A stretch of 64,000 nt of DNA from Caballeronia sordidicola (GCF_002220365.1 NZ_MTHB01000126.1:62001-126000), one strand, 5' to 3'. Numbered from the stretch's first letter, positions 1 through 8,345 are shown. Notes: a model not told the origin generated them from the letters alone. Numbers and translations are program-made.

Positions 1-39
1 GCGGCAGCCGCCGTCGCTGCAGAAGACGCGGCGCAATAA
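1..39 (+). CDS. 3' end of an upstream gene, possibly biotin carboxylase (accC)
   Basis: The first twelve codons run open in frame 1 and read as an Ala-rich tail (AAAVAAEDAAQ-like) ending in TAA at 37-39. In Burkholderia-type genomes accB-accC lies directly upstream of prmA, so this is probably the C-terminus of AccC. That is inferred from gene order; nothing in the tail itself is diagnostic. Confidence 0.35.
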   Translation, partial: AAAAVAAEDAAQ

Positions 40-60
40 CGCAATAAGCAGGGCTTCAAG

Positions 61-963
61 ATGAGCTACCGGGAATTGATCGCCGAGCTGGATCGGGAAC
101 ACGCGGAAGCGTTGTCGGATGCGCTGCTGGAGTTGGGCGCGCTGTCGGTATCGGTGGAAGATGCCGACGCCGATACCCCCGATGAGCAGCCTCTGTTCGG
201 CGAACCCGGCCTCACGCCGGACCAGAAGGCGTGGAATCGCTCGCGCGTAGTCGCCCTTCTGGCGGACGCTGCCGACCCCGCCGTGTTGCTTGCGGCAGCG
301 GCCAATGAGATCGGCTTGAAAGACACGCCGGTCTTCACGCTGCGCGATGTCGAAGATCAGGACTGGGTGCGCCTCACGCAATCCCAGTTCGATCCTATTC
401 CTATCGGCAAGCGGATCTGGGTCGTGCCGTCGTGGCACGCAGCGCCCGATCCCGACGCGCTCGTGCTCGAACTTGATCCAGGTCTTGCGTTTGGTACCGG
501 CAGCCATCCGACTACACGGCTGTGCATGGAATGGCTTGAGCAATCGGTTGAACAAAACCAGTCCGTGCTCGACTACGGTTGCGGTTCCGGCATCCTCGCG
601 ATCCTGGCGAAGAAATGCGGCGCGAACCCGGTGATTGGTATCGATATCGATCCGCAAGCGGTGGAATCCGCGCGTCAAAATAGCGAGCGTAATCACGCCG
701 ATGTCACCTACGGCCTGCCCGACGATTGCCCCGAAGGGCAATTTGACATCGTGGTCGCGAACATTTTGTCGAACCCGCTGAAGCTGATGGCGTCGATGCT
801 TTCCACACGTGTAAAACCGGGCGGACGCATTGCGTTATCGGGCATTCTGGCGCGCCAGGCCGACGAAGTGGCGGCCGTCTACGCACGCTGGATCGACATC
901 AGCGTATGGCGGGAACACGAAGGCTGGGTGTGTCTTGCCGGTCCCCGCCGCGAAAGCCTTTAG
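61..963 (+). CDS. prmA: Ribosomal protein L11 methyltransferase PrmA
   Basis: This 300-residue protein matches PrmA, the cytoplasmic SAM-dependent enzyme that trimethylates ribosomal protein L11 on lysines and its N-terminus. The N-terminal substrate-recognition half starts MSYRELIAELDREHAEAL. It is followed by the family hallmark LAFGTGSHPTTRLCMEWL, the SAM-binding motif I VLDYGCGSGILAI, an acidic loop GIDIDPQA and the catalytic-region motif VVANILSNPL. The length is normal for the family. The start is the ATG at 61, 21 bases after the stop of the preceding reading frame. It is followed 45 bp later by the zinc-ribbon gene on the same strand, so the two are probably cotranscribed. Confidence 0.97.
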   Translation: MSYRELIAELDREHAEALSDALLELGALSVSVEDADADTPDEQPLFGEPGLTPDQKAWNRSRVVALLADAADPAVLLAAAANEIGLKDTPVFTLRDVEDQDWVRLTQSQFDPIPIGKRIWVVPSWHAAPDPDALVLELDPGLAFGTGSHPTTRLCMEWLEQSVEQNQSVLDYGCGSGILAILAKKCGANPVIGIDIDPQAVESARQNSERNHADVTYGLPDDCPEGQFDIVVANILSNPLKLMASMLSTRVKPGGRIALSGILARQADEVAAVYARWIDISVWREHEGWVCLAGPRRESL

Positions 964-1008
964 AATAGCGCCATCGTCCATCTACCGGCCTCTGGCCTTC
1001 GGCTACAT

Positions 1009-2361
1009 ATGGCGCTGGCAACCCGCTGTCCCCACTGCGAAACGGTTTTCCGTCTGGACCCGCATCTGCTCGCGCCGCACGACGGTCGCGTGCGGTGCGG
1101 TCATTGCCAGGAAATATTCGACGCAGCTCATTACCAGTTCGACCGCGACGAAACCGTCATGGCCGCGCTGGCTGCAACCGCGCCTAATTACGGCGCAGAT
1201 CCGGCAAGCCCGTGGGCAGAGAAGTCGAGTGCCGAGGTCTCCGGCGACAAGCGTGATGCGCTGGGTATCCCGTTGCACCCGTTCGTCCCCACGACCGCCC
1301 TCGCCCCTCAGGCCGAAGCGGAACGCACTCCGGTTGCGCGTGCTGAACCGCTCGCTGGGCTCGCTGCCGCTGAAGCGGTGTCGCGTACGCGCGCGGACAG
1401 CGATTTTCCGGGAGAAGGACGGTCCGAATTTCCGTGGCAGGCGGTTAATCGCGCTGAGGCGGACCCGCGAGTTGAAGCACCCGCCGACGCCCCCGCTCGC
1501 ACCGAACCGCGCGCCGATTCTTTCGTGGACCGTAACGAAGCCGATTCGCTTAAGGAATCACGCACTGATCCCTTCATCGGCCGCACTGAAAGCGAAGCGC
1601 TCAACGAGTCACGCGCCGAATCACGCACAGAACCGTTTGTTGGCTGGAGCGCACCGCGTGCGGAGCCGCAAACGCCCGCGCCCCGTCGCCCAGTCGATAC
1701 CACCACCCGCTCCGAACCCGCCCCGCTCGGCACCGCACCCGCTGCGCCGTGGGCAACAGACCCTGCCGAGCCGAGCTTCGGCAGCGCGGCTGCATCGTCT
1801 GAACCCGGCTTTGACTCCGCTTTTGAGCCCGTTTCTGAACCATTCCCCGTTATCCGTGAAACGCGCGCGCCGGCCCGTTCGGGAATCGTGTGGAAGATCA
1901 TCGGCTCGCTGATCGCGCTCGTGCTGTTTGTCGCGTTGATCGCGCAGGTCGCATGGTGGCAACGGGAGACCGTGATGGTCTACTGGCCCGCCTCGCAACC
2001 GCTCTTCGCGCAGGCGTGCGAGCAGATTGGCTGCGTGGTCGCGCCGCCGCGGGATATCGACGGTCTGCAGATCGAGAACTCCGGCCTGCGCCAGGTGGAT
2101 GGATCGCACAAGCTTGAACTGAAACTCTCGCTTCGCAATCGCTTCGACGTGGCAATCGCCTATCCAGCGCTGGAGCTCACCCTCCTCGACGACAAGAACA
2201 ACGTCGCGATCCGGCGTGTCCTGTGGCCGCAAGACTACGCGCGTCCGGGCACGGTGATCGGCGCAGGCCTCGCCGCGCGCAGTACGCAGCCCGTGATCGT
2301 GCGCCTCGATACCGGCGATGCGGTCGCGGCGAATTATCGCGTGCAGATTTTTTATCCCTGA
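1009..2361 (+). CDS. Zinc-ribbon / DUF3426 single-pass membrane protein
   Basis: The 450-residue product starts with an MJ0042-type zinc ribbon: CPHC at about residues 8-11 and CGHC about 20 residues later. A long, low-complexity Glu/Arg/Pro/Ala-rich linker follows, then one transmembrane helix near residues 293-316 (IIGSLIALVLFVALIAQVAW). The C-terminal domain (CVVAPPRDIDGLQIENSG onward) resembles DUF3426. Such proteins usually follow prmA in betaproteobacteria. The linker contains a 51-bp in-frame repeat at 1510-1611 with a partial third copy. The function is unknown. The topology suggests an inner-membrane protein with a cytoplasmic zinc ribbon and a periplasmic DUF3426 domain. Confidence 0.85.
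   Translation: MALATRCPHCETVFRLDPHLLAPHDGRVRCGHCQEIFDAAHYQFDRDETVMAALAATAPNYGADPASPWAEKSSAEVSGDKRDALGIPLHPFVPTTALAPQAEAERTPVARAEPLAGLAAAEAVSRTRADSDFPGEGRSEFPWQAVNRAEADPRVEAPADAPARTEPRADSFVDRNEADSLKESRTDPFIGRTESEALNESRAESRTEPFVGWSAPRAEPQTPAPRRPVDTTTRSEPAPLGTAPAAPWATDPAEPSFGSAAASSEPGFDSAFEPVSEPFPVIRETRAPARSGIVWKIIGSLIALVLFVALIAQVAWWQRETVMVYWPASQPLFAQACEQIGCVVAPPRDIDGLQIENSGLRQVDGSHKLELKLSLRNRFDVAIAYPALELTLLDDKNNVAIRRVLWPQDYARPGTVIGAGLAARSTQPVIVRLDTGDAVAANYRVQIFYP
1510..1647 (+). repeat. 51-bp in-frame degenerate repeat (2 copies plus part of a third)
   Basis: Units 1510-1560 and 1561-1611 each encode 17 residues with the pattern R-x-D-x-F-[VI]-x-R-[NT]-E-[AS]-[DE]-[SA]-L-[KN]-E-S. After a nine-base break a partial third copy (1624-1647) encodes RTEPFVGW. 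The repeat lies in the disordered linker of the DUF3426 protein. It probably arose by tandem duplication followed by divergence. Confidence 0.75.
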
Positions 2362-2548
2362 CACGCGCCTGCTTAAGCCGGTTCGCTTTAGCCGGTCTGC
2401 TTTCACGTTTTTATGCTTAACCGTTTTCTACGCGTTTTCTGCGCGTGCCCCTTGATCAGTCAGTCGTTTTTTCCGCGCGCGCCACTCGTCCGTCCCCGGT
2501 CGAGCGACGCGCATATTCCCTGAACATCAGACACTATCTGGAGTAGAC

Positions 2549-3049
2549 ATGAGCCAAGTTACCCTCGGCGGCAACCCGATCGACGTGGCAGGCACGTTCC
2601 CGGCAGCCGGTGCAAAAGCAGTCGATTTCACCCTGGTCGGCAAGGATCTGGGCAACCTGACGCTGGCGAGCTTCGCCGGCAAGCGCAAGGTGCTGAACAT
2701 CGTGCCGAGCCTCGACACGCCGACGTGCGCCACCTCCACGCGCAAGTTCAACGTTGCTGCAGCCGGACTCGACAACACCGTGGTCGTAGTCGTGTCGGGC
2801 GACCTGCCCTTCGCGGCAACGCGCTTCTGCACGACGGAAGGCATCGAGAACGTGGTGACGGCATCGACGTTCCGCGGCCATGACTTCGCGAAGGCCTACG
2901 GCGTCGATGTCACGAGCGGACCGCTGACGGGCCTGACGGCGCGCGCAGTGGTGGTGATCGATGAAAACGACAAGGTGCTGTACTCGGAACTCGTGCCGGA
3001 AATCAAGAACGAACCGAACTACGACGCAGCGCTGGCCGCGTTGAAGTAA
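2549..3049 (+). CDS. tpx: Thiol peroxidase Tpx
   Basis: This 166-residue peroxiredoxin belongs to the atypical 2-Cys Tpx family. It reduces alkyl hydroperoxides and H2O2 using thioredoxin. The peroxidatic cysteine is C60 in the signature PSLDTPTCATS, and the resolving cysteine is C94 in LPFAATRFCTTEGI. Length and both cysteines agree with the family. The start at 2549 has a GGAG Shine-Dalgarno about 7 bases upstream. It stands alone between the DUF3426 gene (187-bp gap) and the kinase gene (336-bp gap), so it is probably monocistronic. Confidence 0.97.
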   Translation: MSQVTLGGNPIDVAGTFPAAGAKAVDFTLVGKDLGNLTLASFAGKRKVLNIVPSLDTPTCATSTRKFNVAAAGLDNTVVVVVSGDLPFAATRFCTTEGIENVVTASTFRGHDFAKAYGVDVTSGPLTGLTARAVVVIDENDKVLYSELVPEIKNEPNYDAALAALK

Positions 3050-3113
3050 GCATCGAGGAACGCGGGGGCCGATTGCGGCCGGCCTCCCTCCGAGCGGGGG
3101 CGAGTTGCATTTA

Positions 3114-3149
3114 GATCCGCATCTCGATCCGCATCTTGATCCACTCCTC
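3114..3149. repeat. 12-bp tandem repeat, three copies
   Basis: The units are GATCCGCATCTC, GATCCGCATCTT and GATCCACTCCTC, at 3114-3125, 3126-3137 and 3138-3149. They are non-coding and lie 65 bases after the tpx stop. They are likely slippage-generated and of unknown role. Confidence 0.8.
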
Positions 3150-3192
3150 GCCGCGCCGGATAAACACCCGAAGCAAGTCAGTTATTCAGTCA

Positions 3193-3219
3193 GCCGTGGC
3201 GGGTTCAACCCGCCACGGC
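3193..3219. repeat. Perfect inverted repeat (13-base arms) between tpx and the kinase gene
   Basis: The arms GCCGTGGCGGGTT and AACCCGCCACGGC are exact reverse complements around a single central base. As RNA this gives an 11-bp G/C-rich stem with a 5-base loop. No U-tract follows on either strand, so a simple Rho-independent terminator is doubtful. It may be an mRNA-stabilising or attenuating hairpin, or a palindromic protein site. Confidence 0.75.
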
Positions 3220-3385
3220 CGCATGCGGCAATGCGCATCCGTGACGTGGTGGAACACCTGCCGCGTGACGAATGCGCAGCGTTTTATTCAGGCATGCACG
3301 GTGCACAGGAACTCAAGCCTGCGCGCACTTTCATCGACGCTTTCATCGACGCCATTCGATCGATTTACTTTCAGGGAATTCGCCA

Positions 3386-4330
3386 GTGTCTACGCTCATC
3401 TGCGGCTCGCTCGCCTACGACAACATCATGACGTTCCAGGGCCGCTTCGGCGACCACATCCTGCCGGACCAGGTGCATCAGCTGAATATCAGCTTCCTCG
3501 TCCCCACGATGCGGCGCAACTTCGGCGGCTGCGCGGGCAACATTGCCTACGCGCTGAACCTGCTCGGCGGCGACGCGAAGATCATGGCGACCCTCGGCGA
3601 AGCCGATGCCCAGCTTTATCTCGATCGTTTCGATGCGCTGGGTTTGTCGCGGGACTATGTGCGCGTGCTGCCCGACCAGCATTCGGCGCAATGCTTCATC
3701 ACCACCGATCTCGGGAACAACCAGATCACCGCGTTCCACCCAGGCGCGATGATGGACTCGCACCTGAACCACGCCGGCGAAACCAAGGGCATCACGCTTG
3801 GCATCGTCGCACCGGACGGTGCTGACGGCATGCGCCAGCACGTCGAGGAACTGGCGGCAGCAGGCGTGCCCTTCGTATTCGATCCGGGCCAGGGCCTGCC
3901 GATTCTCGAAGGTGTGGAACTTCGTCGCATGATTGAACTTGCCACTTACGTGGCAGTCAACGATTACGAGGCGAAATTATTGAGCAACAAGACCGGCTGG
4001 TCGATCGACGAAATGCTGAGCCGCGTGCAGGCGCTCGTGATCACGCGCGGCGAACACGGCGCGCAGATTTTGCACGCTGATGGAATCGAAGAAATTCCGG
4101 CCGTGAAGGCTCAGAAGGTCGTCGATCCGACGGGTTGCGGCGACGCATTCCGCGGTGGCTTGCTGTATGGCATCGAGAACAAGCTGGGCTGGGCAAAAAC
4201 GGGCCGCCTCGCCAGCCTGATGGGTGCGCTGAAAATCGAACATCAGGGACCGCAGACCTATGCGCCTTCCCGTGCCGAGATCGGCAAGCGCTTCGAGCAG
4301 GCCTTTGGTTCGGCGCTCCAAGGGTTTTAA
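3386..4330 (+). CDS. PfkB-family carbohydrate / nucleoside kinase
   Basis: This 314-residue ribokinase-fold kinase phosphorylates a sugar or nucleoside. The N-terminus reads STLICGSLAYDNIMTFQGRF. The substrate-binding motif GGCAGNIAYALNLLGGD follows, and the C-terminal PfkB signature DPTGCGDAFRGGL holds the catalytic Asp and anion hole. Burkholderia homologues have been described as nucleoside kinases acting on adenosine/inosine-type substrates; assigning that specificity here is inference. I start it at GTG 3386, in frame with the family's usual N-terminus and 8 bases after CAGGGA. An upstream in-frame extension to 3272 is not protein-like. Confidence 0.88.
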   Translation: MSTLICGSLAYDNIMTFQGRFGDHILPDQVHQLNISFLVPTMRRNFGGCAGNIAYALNLLGGDAKIMATLGEADAQLYLDRFDALGLSRDYVRVLPDQHSAQCFITTDLGNNQITAFHPGAMMDSHLNHAGETKGITLGIVAPDGADGMRQHVEELAAAGVPFVFDPGQGLPILEGVELRRMIELATYVAVNDYEAKLLSNKTGWSIDEMLSRVQALVITRGEHGAQILHADGIEEIPAVKAQKVVDPTGCGDAFRGGLLYGIENKLGWAKTGRLASLMGALKIEHQGPQTYAPSRAEIGKRFEQAFGSALQGF

Positions 4331-4403
4331 GCGGTGCAGTGAAGAAGGTTGAAATGCGTCATTGAAGCGGACTGGGCCGACGCTTCGGCAATGACATGGA
4401 GCA

Positions 4404-4436
4404 GCAGGCTGCTGGCTTTTCCAAGCAGCAGCCTGC
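4404..4436. terminator. Hairpin between kinase gene and lipoprotein gene (possible terminator)
   Basis: GCAGGCTGCTG (4404-4414) pairs perfectly with CAGCAGCCTGC (4426-4436) around an 11-base loop. It lies 73 bases after the kinase stop. The following bases are CGTAATTTAG rather than a T-run, so termination efficiency is uncertain. Confidence 0.5.
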
Positions 4437-4457
4437 CGTAATTTAGTGGAGTGAAGA

Positions 4458-4934
4458 ATGAGAATGACAAGTCGTATGGCGCTGGCAGCAGCGCTCTTTA
4501 GCTCCGTCGTCATGACGGGATGCGCCTATAACAGCAGTTCGCCCGATGTGTACACCGCGTCACAGGCCCAACGAGAAGAAACGGTCCGCATGGGTACCGT
4601 CGACAGCGTGCGTGGCGTGAAGATCAGCACGAACAACGGCCAGCCTAGCGGGCTTGGCGCCATCGGCGGTGGTGCGCTGGGGGCAGTGGCAGGCAGCGCG
4701 CTCGGCGGCGGGCGTGGCTCGATCGTGACCGGGATCATCGGCGGGATCGCGGGTGCGGTGGCGGGCAATGCTGTCGAGAACGGCGTTGCAACGCAGAACG
4801 GACTGGAGATCACCGTGCGCCTGGATAACGGCGACATGCGCGCCATTACGCAAACCGCAACCGGCGAAGTGTTTCAGGCCGGCGAGCGCGTGCGGTTGTT
4901 GTCGAGCGGTGGTGTGACGCGAGTGACGCACTAG
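4458..4934 (+). CDS. Glycine-zipper 2TM outer-membrane lipoprotein (SlyB/PcP-like)
   Basis: The 158-residue product has a short signal peptide with lipobox MTGC, giving a lipidated cysteine near residue 22. A glycine-zipper segment follows (GAIGGGALGAVAGSALGG and GIIGGIAGAVAGNAVENG). It ends in a small C-terminal domain, GLEITVRLDNGDMRAITQ. This is the layout of the SlyB/Pcp outer-membrane lipoproteins, which support envelope integrity. The ATG at 4458 is preceded by GGAG at 4448-4451. A bidirectional terminator lies 47 bases downstream. Confidence 0.9.
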   Translation: MRMTSRMALAAALFSSVVMTGCAYNSSSPDVYTASQAQREETVRMGTVDSVRGVKISTNNGQPSGLGAIGGGALGAVAGSALGGGRGSIVTGIIGGIAGAVAGNAVENGVATQNGLEITVRLDNGDMRAITQTATGEVFQAGERVRLLSSGGVTRVTH

Positions 4935-4981
4935 CGGATGAAGAACATGCCTGCATGATCGAATCGGTCATCCCGGGGTGA

Positions 4982-5020
4982 AAAAAAAGCGCATGCGCTT
5001 CAGGCACATGCGCTTTTTTT
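4982..5020. terminator. Bidirectional Rho-independent terminator after the lipoprotein gene
   Basis: Arms AAAAAAAGCGCATG (4982-4995) and CATGCGCTTTTTTT (5007-5020) are perfectly complementary around an 11-base loop. The A-run/T-run pair makes it functional on either strand. Confidence 0.93.
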
Positions 5021-5104
5021 CGTCTGCAAATTCGGCGTGCGTCTGGTGAGGGGATGCGGAGCGTAGCGCCCCTGCTCCGCGACATGCCACCATCTGACAG
5101 CGAT

Positions 5105-5144
5105 AAAAAAACCCGCTGCCGGCAAACCACCGGGAGCGGGTTTT
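5105..5144 (-). terminator. Rho-independent terminator of the histone H1-like gene
   Basis: On the minus strand the RNA forms AACCCGCT...AGCGGGTT around an inner GCCGG/CCGG-type stem. A run of seven U follows. It begins about 69 bases after the gene's stop codon. Confidence 0.85.
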
Positions 5145-5212
5145 GGACCGCGTAGCACGACACGGTCACGAGACACATCGCGTGTGTCGAAGTACTGCGT
5201 TACAGCGTGCGC

Positions 5213-5905
5213 TTACGGACGGCTGCCCGTCGGGAACGGCCATGCAGCGGCCGGATTCAACGCCGTCTTGACCGTTGCAGCCGGGGCCGCAGGTGTCGTT
5301 GCCGTCGTTGCCGGTGCTACAGCAGCCGTCTTCTTCGCAGCGGCAGCCTTCTTGGCCGGAGCCTTTTTAGCAACCGGAGCGGGCGCTGCGGCAGGAGCCG
5401 CAGCCGGAGCAGCAACTACGGCAGCCTTCTTCGCAGCAGGGGCAGCCTTCTTGGCGGGCGCAGCCTTCTTGGCGGCCGCCTTTTTGGCAGGTGCCTTCTT
5501 AGCAGGCGCCTTTTTAGCAGCGGCCTTTTTAGCAGCGGCCTTTTTGGCAGGGGCCTTCTTGGCCGCAGCCTTCTTGGCAGGCGCCTTTTTAGCAGCAGCC
5601 TTCTTCGCAGGCGCCTTCTTAGCGGCAACCTTCTTAGCCGCTGCCTTCTTCGCCGGTGCCTTCTTGGCTGCAACCTTCTTCACTGCAACCTTCTTGGCGG
5701 CAACTTTCTTCGCCGGCGCCTTCTTGGCTGCAACCTTCTTAGCCGCGACCTTCTTCACTGCGACTTTCTTGGCGGCAACCTTCTTCACTGCAACTTTCTT
5801 AGCTGCCGGTGCCTTCTTCGCTACCGTTGCCTTCTTGGCAGCCGTTTTCTTGACAGCCGGTTTCGCTGCAGCTTTCTTTGCGACGGACTTCTTGGCTAAT
5901 GCCAT
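5213..5905 (-). CDS. Histone H1-like Lys/Ala/Pro-rich DNA-binding protein
   Basis: The roughly 230-residue protein is almost entirely a string of AAKK, APAKK, VAVKK and VAAKK units with no globular segment except a short tail. It resembles the histone H1 C-terminal / alginate-regulatory AlgP family of nucleoid-associated proteins, which bind and condense DNA. I chose the second of two adjacent ATGs: it lies 7 bases after GGAG, while the first (5908) has only 4. The repeat tract is rich in Lys and Ala codons and prone to length variation. It has its own terminator and stands alone. Confidence 0.9.
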   Translation of the reverse strand: MALAKKSVAKKAAAKPAVKKTAAKKATVAKKAPAAKKVAVKKVAAKKVAVKKVAAKKVAAKKAPAKKVAAKKVAVKKVAAKKAPAKKAAAKKVAAKKAPAKKAAAKKAPAKKAAAKKAPAKKAAAKKAAAKKAPAKKAPAKKAAAKKAAPAKKAAPAAKKAAVVAAPAAAPAAAPAPVAKKAPAKKAAAAKKTAAVAPATTATTPAAPAATVKTALNPAAAWPFPTGSRP

Positions 5906-5908
5906 CAT

Positions 5909-6440
5909 TTTCTCCTTCAGGTTTCAAGATGAGAGTCAGTTCAAACAACACCCTTCGTCAAAACCCGCTTCCCGCGTGGGCTTCTCAGGACGCACGCTGC
6001 GAAGCGGATTATTCATCGGCGTACGCTGATGGAGCTTGCTTACGCTAATGAATACGGCAAGGCGCGCGGTGCCACAAGGCACAGCGCGCCAAATTAAGTC
6101 AGCACCAGAAGAAGGTGCCGGCAATCGCTTGATCGGGCCGTCGGCGCTGCCGACGGCATATTTCGGGGGGAAGTTTGCCCGTCCCACTGAAGGGTCCGCA
6201 AAACGCCTGTCATCTTTTTGGGCTGTTAAGCCACAAGGCGCACTTTGCATCAGGCGACCGTTCTCCTAAACCTGTTGGCCGGCGCGCGCGCAATGGTGAT
6301 TGCACGCAACGGCGCCGGTTTACCATTCATCCCGCGCATTGATCCCGTCTACTCGCGCCCTCTGCGGGCGCCCGGTCTGCATCTAATTCGTTGCGGCAAT
6401 GCGTCCATTGCCGCGGGCTGACGCTCATTCGCTGACTCGC
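5909..6440. other. Intergenic region between histone-like gene and nrdB
   Basis: This 532-base region contains no convincing gene. An imperfect G/C hairpin (arms GGCGCGCGGTGCC / GGCACAGCGCGCC, one mismatch) lies at 6061-6090, and a perfect hairpin follows the nrdB stop at 6393-6414. The promoter and leader of the histone-like gene should lie near 5910-6000, but I could not assign -35/-10 boxes with confidence. Confidence 0.5.
6393..6414 (-). terminator. Hairpin just downstream of nrdB
   Basis: GCGGCAATG and CATTGCCGC form a perfect 9-bp stem with a 4-base loop. It lies 27 bases after the nrdB stop on the minus strand. No clear U-run follows, so it may protect the 3' end rather than act as an intrinsic terminator. 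Confidence 0.55.
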
Positions 6441-7724
6441 TTATTCCCAAGTCAGCGCGCCGCCTGTCTGATACTCGATCACTCGCGTCTCGAAGAAGTT
6501 GCGTTCCTTCTTCAAGTCGATCATCTCGCTCATCCACGGAAACGGATTCTCTTCGTTCGGGAACAGCGGGTCGAGGCCGATCTGCTGGCAACGACGGTTA
6601 CAGATGAAACGCAAATAGCTCTTGAACATGGATGCATTCAGACCGAGCACGCCGCGCGGCATCGTGTCTTCTGCGTACCGGTATTCCAGCTCGACGGCTT
6701 CCTGGAAGATCTCGCGGATCTCTGCGCGAAATTCCGGCGTCCACAGTTGCGGCTCTTCCAGCTTGATCTGGTTGATCAGGTCGATGCCGAAGTTGCAGTG
6801 CATCGACTCGTCGCGCAGGATGTACTGATACTGCTCCGCCGCGCCAGTCATCTTGTTCTGGCGACCCAGCGCCAGGATCTGCGTAAAGCCGACGTAGAAG
6901 AAGAGCCCTTCCATCACGCAAGCAAACACGATCAACGACTTCAGCAATTTCTGGTCCGCTTCAAGCGTCCCGGTCGTGAAGGCCGGGTCGGTCAGCGTGT
7001 TGATGAACGGAATCAGGAACTCGTCCTTCGCGCGGATCGAGTCGACCTCGTGATACGCGTTGAAGATTTCGCTCTCGTCCAGACCCAGTGATTCGACGAT
7101 GTACTGATACGCGTGCGTGTGGATCGCTTCCTCGAACGCCTGGCGCAGCAGGAACTGCCGGCACTCGGGCGCCGTGATGTGGCGATACGTCCCGAGCACG
7201 ATGTTGTTGGCGGCGAGCGAGTCGGCCGTGACGAAGAAACCGAGGTTGCGCTTCACAATCCGGCGTTCGTCGTCGGACAGGCCGTTCGGATCCTTCCACA
7301 GCGCGATGTCGCGCGACATGTTCACTTCTTGCGGCATCCAGTGGTTCGCACAACCCGCCAGATACTTTTCCCACGCCCACTTGTACTTGAACGGCACCAA
7401 CTGATTGACGTCGGTCTTGCCGTTGATGATGCGCTTGTCCGCCACATTCACCCGCTTTGCACTAGCCGCCGCGATGTCGCTGGCGCTGGGTGCTGCGGGA
7501 GCAACGAAGTCGCTCGCAAAAATATTCGGTGCCGCTGACGTTTGATGAGCTGCTTGAAGAACGCCATGACCGGCGACTTGCGCGGCTGCATGCGAAGCGA
7601 CTGGAGCTGCAGCACGCGATGCTTGGCTGACGCCGGCAACCTGACCCGCCGGGTTACGCAACATGTTGTGTTGCGAACCGTTCGAGGGAGTTACGGCAGT
7701 GGTCTCGTCATCCCAGTTGAGCAT
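6441..7724 (-). CDS. nrdB: Ribonucleotide reductase class I beta subunit NrdB
   Basis: This 427-residue R2 subunit generates the tyrosyl radical that NrdA uses to make deoxyribonucleotides. The expected diiron ligands are visible: D168 (TADSLAANN), E199 and H202 in FEEAIHTHAY, E272 (FACVMEGLFFYVGF), and E306 and H309 in RDESMHCNFG. The radical tyrosine is Y206. The core is conserved from about residue 90. Before it lies an unusual Ala/Gln/His-rich N-terminal extension of about 85 residues. The gene is separated from nrdA by about 2.8 kb, and its leader carries an NrdR-box-like pair (8346-8392). Confidence 0.96.
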   Translation of the reverse strand: MLNWDDETTAVTPSNGSQHNMLRNPAGQVAGVSQASRAAAPVASHAAAQVAGHGVLQAAHQTSAAPNIFASDFVAPAAPSASDIAAASAKRVNVADKRIINGKTDVNQLVPFKYKWAWEKYLAGCANHWMPQEVNMSRDIALWKDPNGLSDDERRIVKRNLGFFVTADSLAANNIVLGTYRHITAPECRQFLLRQAFEEAIHTHAYQYIVESLGLDESEIFNAYHEVDSIRAKDEFLIPFINTLTDPAFTTGTLEADQKLLKSLIVFACVMEGLFFYVGFTQILALGRQNKMTGAAEQYQYILRDESMHCNFGIDLINQIKLEEPQLWTPEFRAEIREIFQEAVELEYRYAEDTMPRGVLGLNASMFKSYLRFICNRRCQQIGLDPLFPNEENPFPWMSEMIDLKKERNFFETRVIEYQTGGALTWE

Positions 7725-8239
7725 AAATTCTCACCATCAATTTAGATCGGTTTGTACCATCTTTCCATGAGCGATAAAAGAGCTTGCTCATAAAAATCCT
7801 GTTTTAGTGTTGACGCTGCTACTTGCATACAACACTTTGCGTCGAGCTCACTGCCTGAAGCTTCATGCGAAGTCTCTTTGAACGTGTGCGATGCAGTGCT
7901 TGCTCAGTGCTTTTTCAAGCTCCTTCAGCGTTGCTTTTGCTTGGGGTACCTGCATCGTCCTGCTCTGCTGTGAATCGTGTTGCGTGCGTAATTTGCGTCG
8001 TGATTAAAGCGTGAGATCGAACCGCTTTCACTGCGTGATTGCTTCGATGAAAACCTGGTGCGTCCGCGTATTCGAGCAGTGCGCGCAGTGCGCGATCGTC
8101 CGGTTAAGTGCTGCTCGCGACTCGTTCAAATCGATTGAGTCAGACTTCGAGTCATGAGCTTCTACGATCCGCCTCAACGCGTTTTTCGAGTGCTTCCGAC
8201 TCTAAAAAAACCGTTGCACCGGGCTCGCGATTACACATG

Positions 8240-8271
8240 TGTTGCTGCGGTGTTGCTGCGGTGTTGCTGCG
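8240..8271. repeat. 11-bp tandem repeat, three copies
   Basis: TGTTGCTGCGG occurs at 8240-8250 and 8251-8261. A third copy at 8262-8271 matches over 10 bases. It lies inside the presumptive nrdB leader and has no spacers, so it is not CRISPR-like. Confidence 0.85.
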
Positions 8272-8345
8272 CAAAACGATACGCAGGCGCGTCTCGTTTC
8301 CATGTCGAAAGTGTAGCACTCGACGCCGTCATCGCAAAGGCAAAA

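Larger units (their letters stand above)
3050..3385. other. Intergenic region between tpx and the PfkB kinase
   Basis: This 336-base stretch has no convincing gene. It contains a threefold 12-base direct repeat at 3114-3149 and a long perfect hairpin at 3193-3219, both listed separately. The last 15 bases supply the ribosome binding site (CAGGGA) of the kinase gene. Confidence 0.6.

Noticed and set aside
5184..6029. Hydrophobic FLAGAFLA-repeat frame antisense to the histone-like gene
   Set aside because: It is the complement of the Lys/Ala repeat. The forward Lys-rich product has a Shine-Dalgarno, terminator and known family, so the antisense frame is a by-product.
6061..6090. Imperfect G/C hairpin as a terminator
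   Set aside because: One mismatch, no U-tract on either strand, and far from both flanking stops. Mentioned only within the intergenic entry.
8240..8271. Short tandem repeats as a CRISPR array
   Set aside because: Units are 11 bp and directly adjacent with no spacers, and no cas genes are nearby. The 24-bp repeat at 30728-30775 fails for the same reason.
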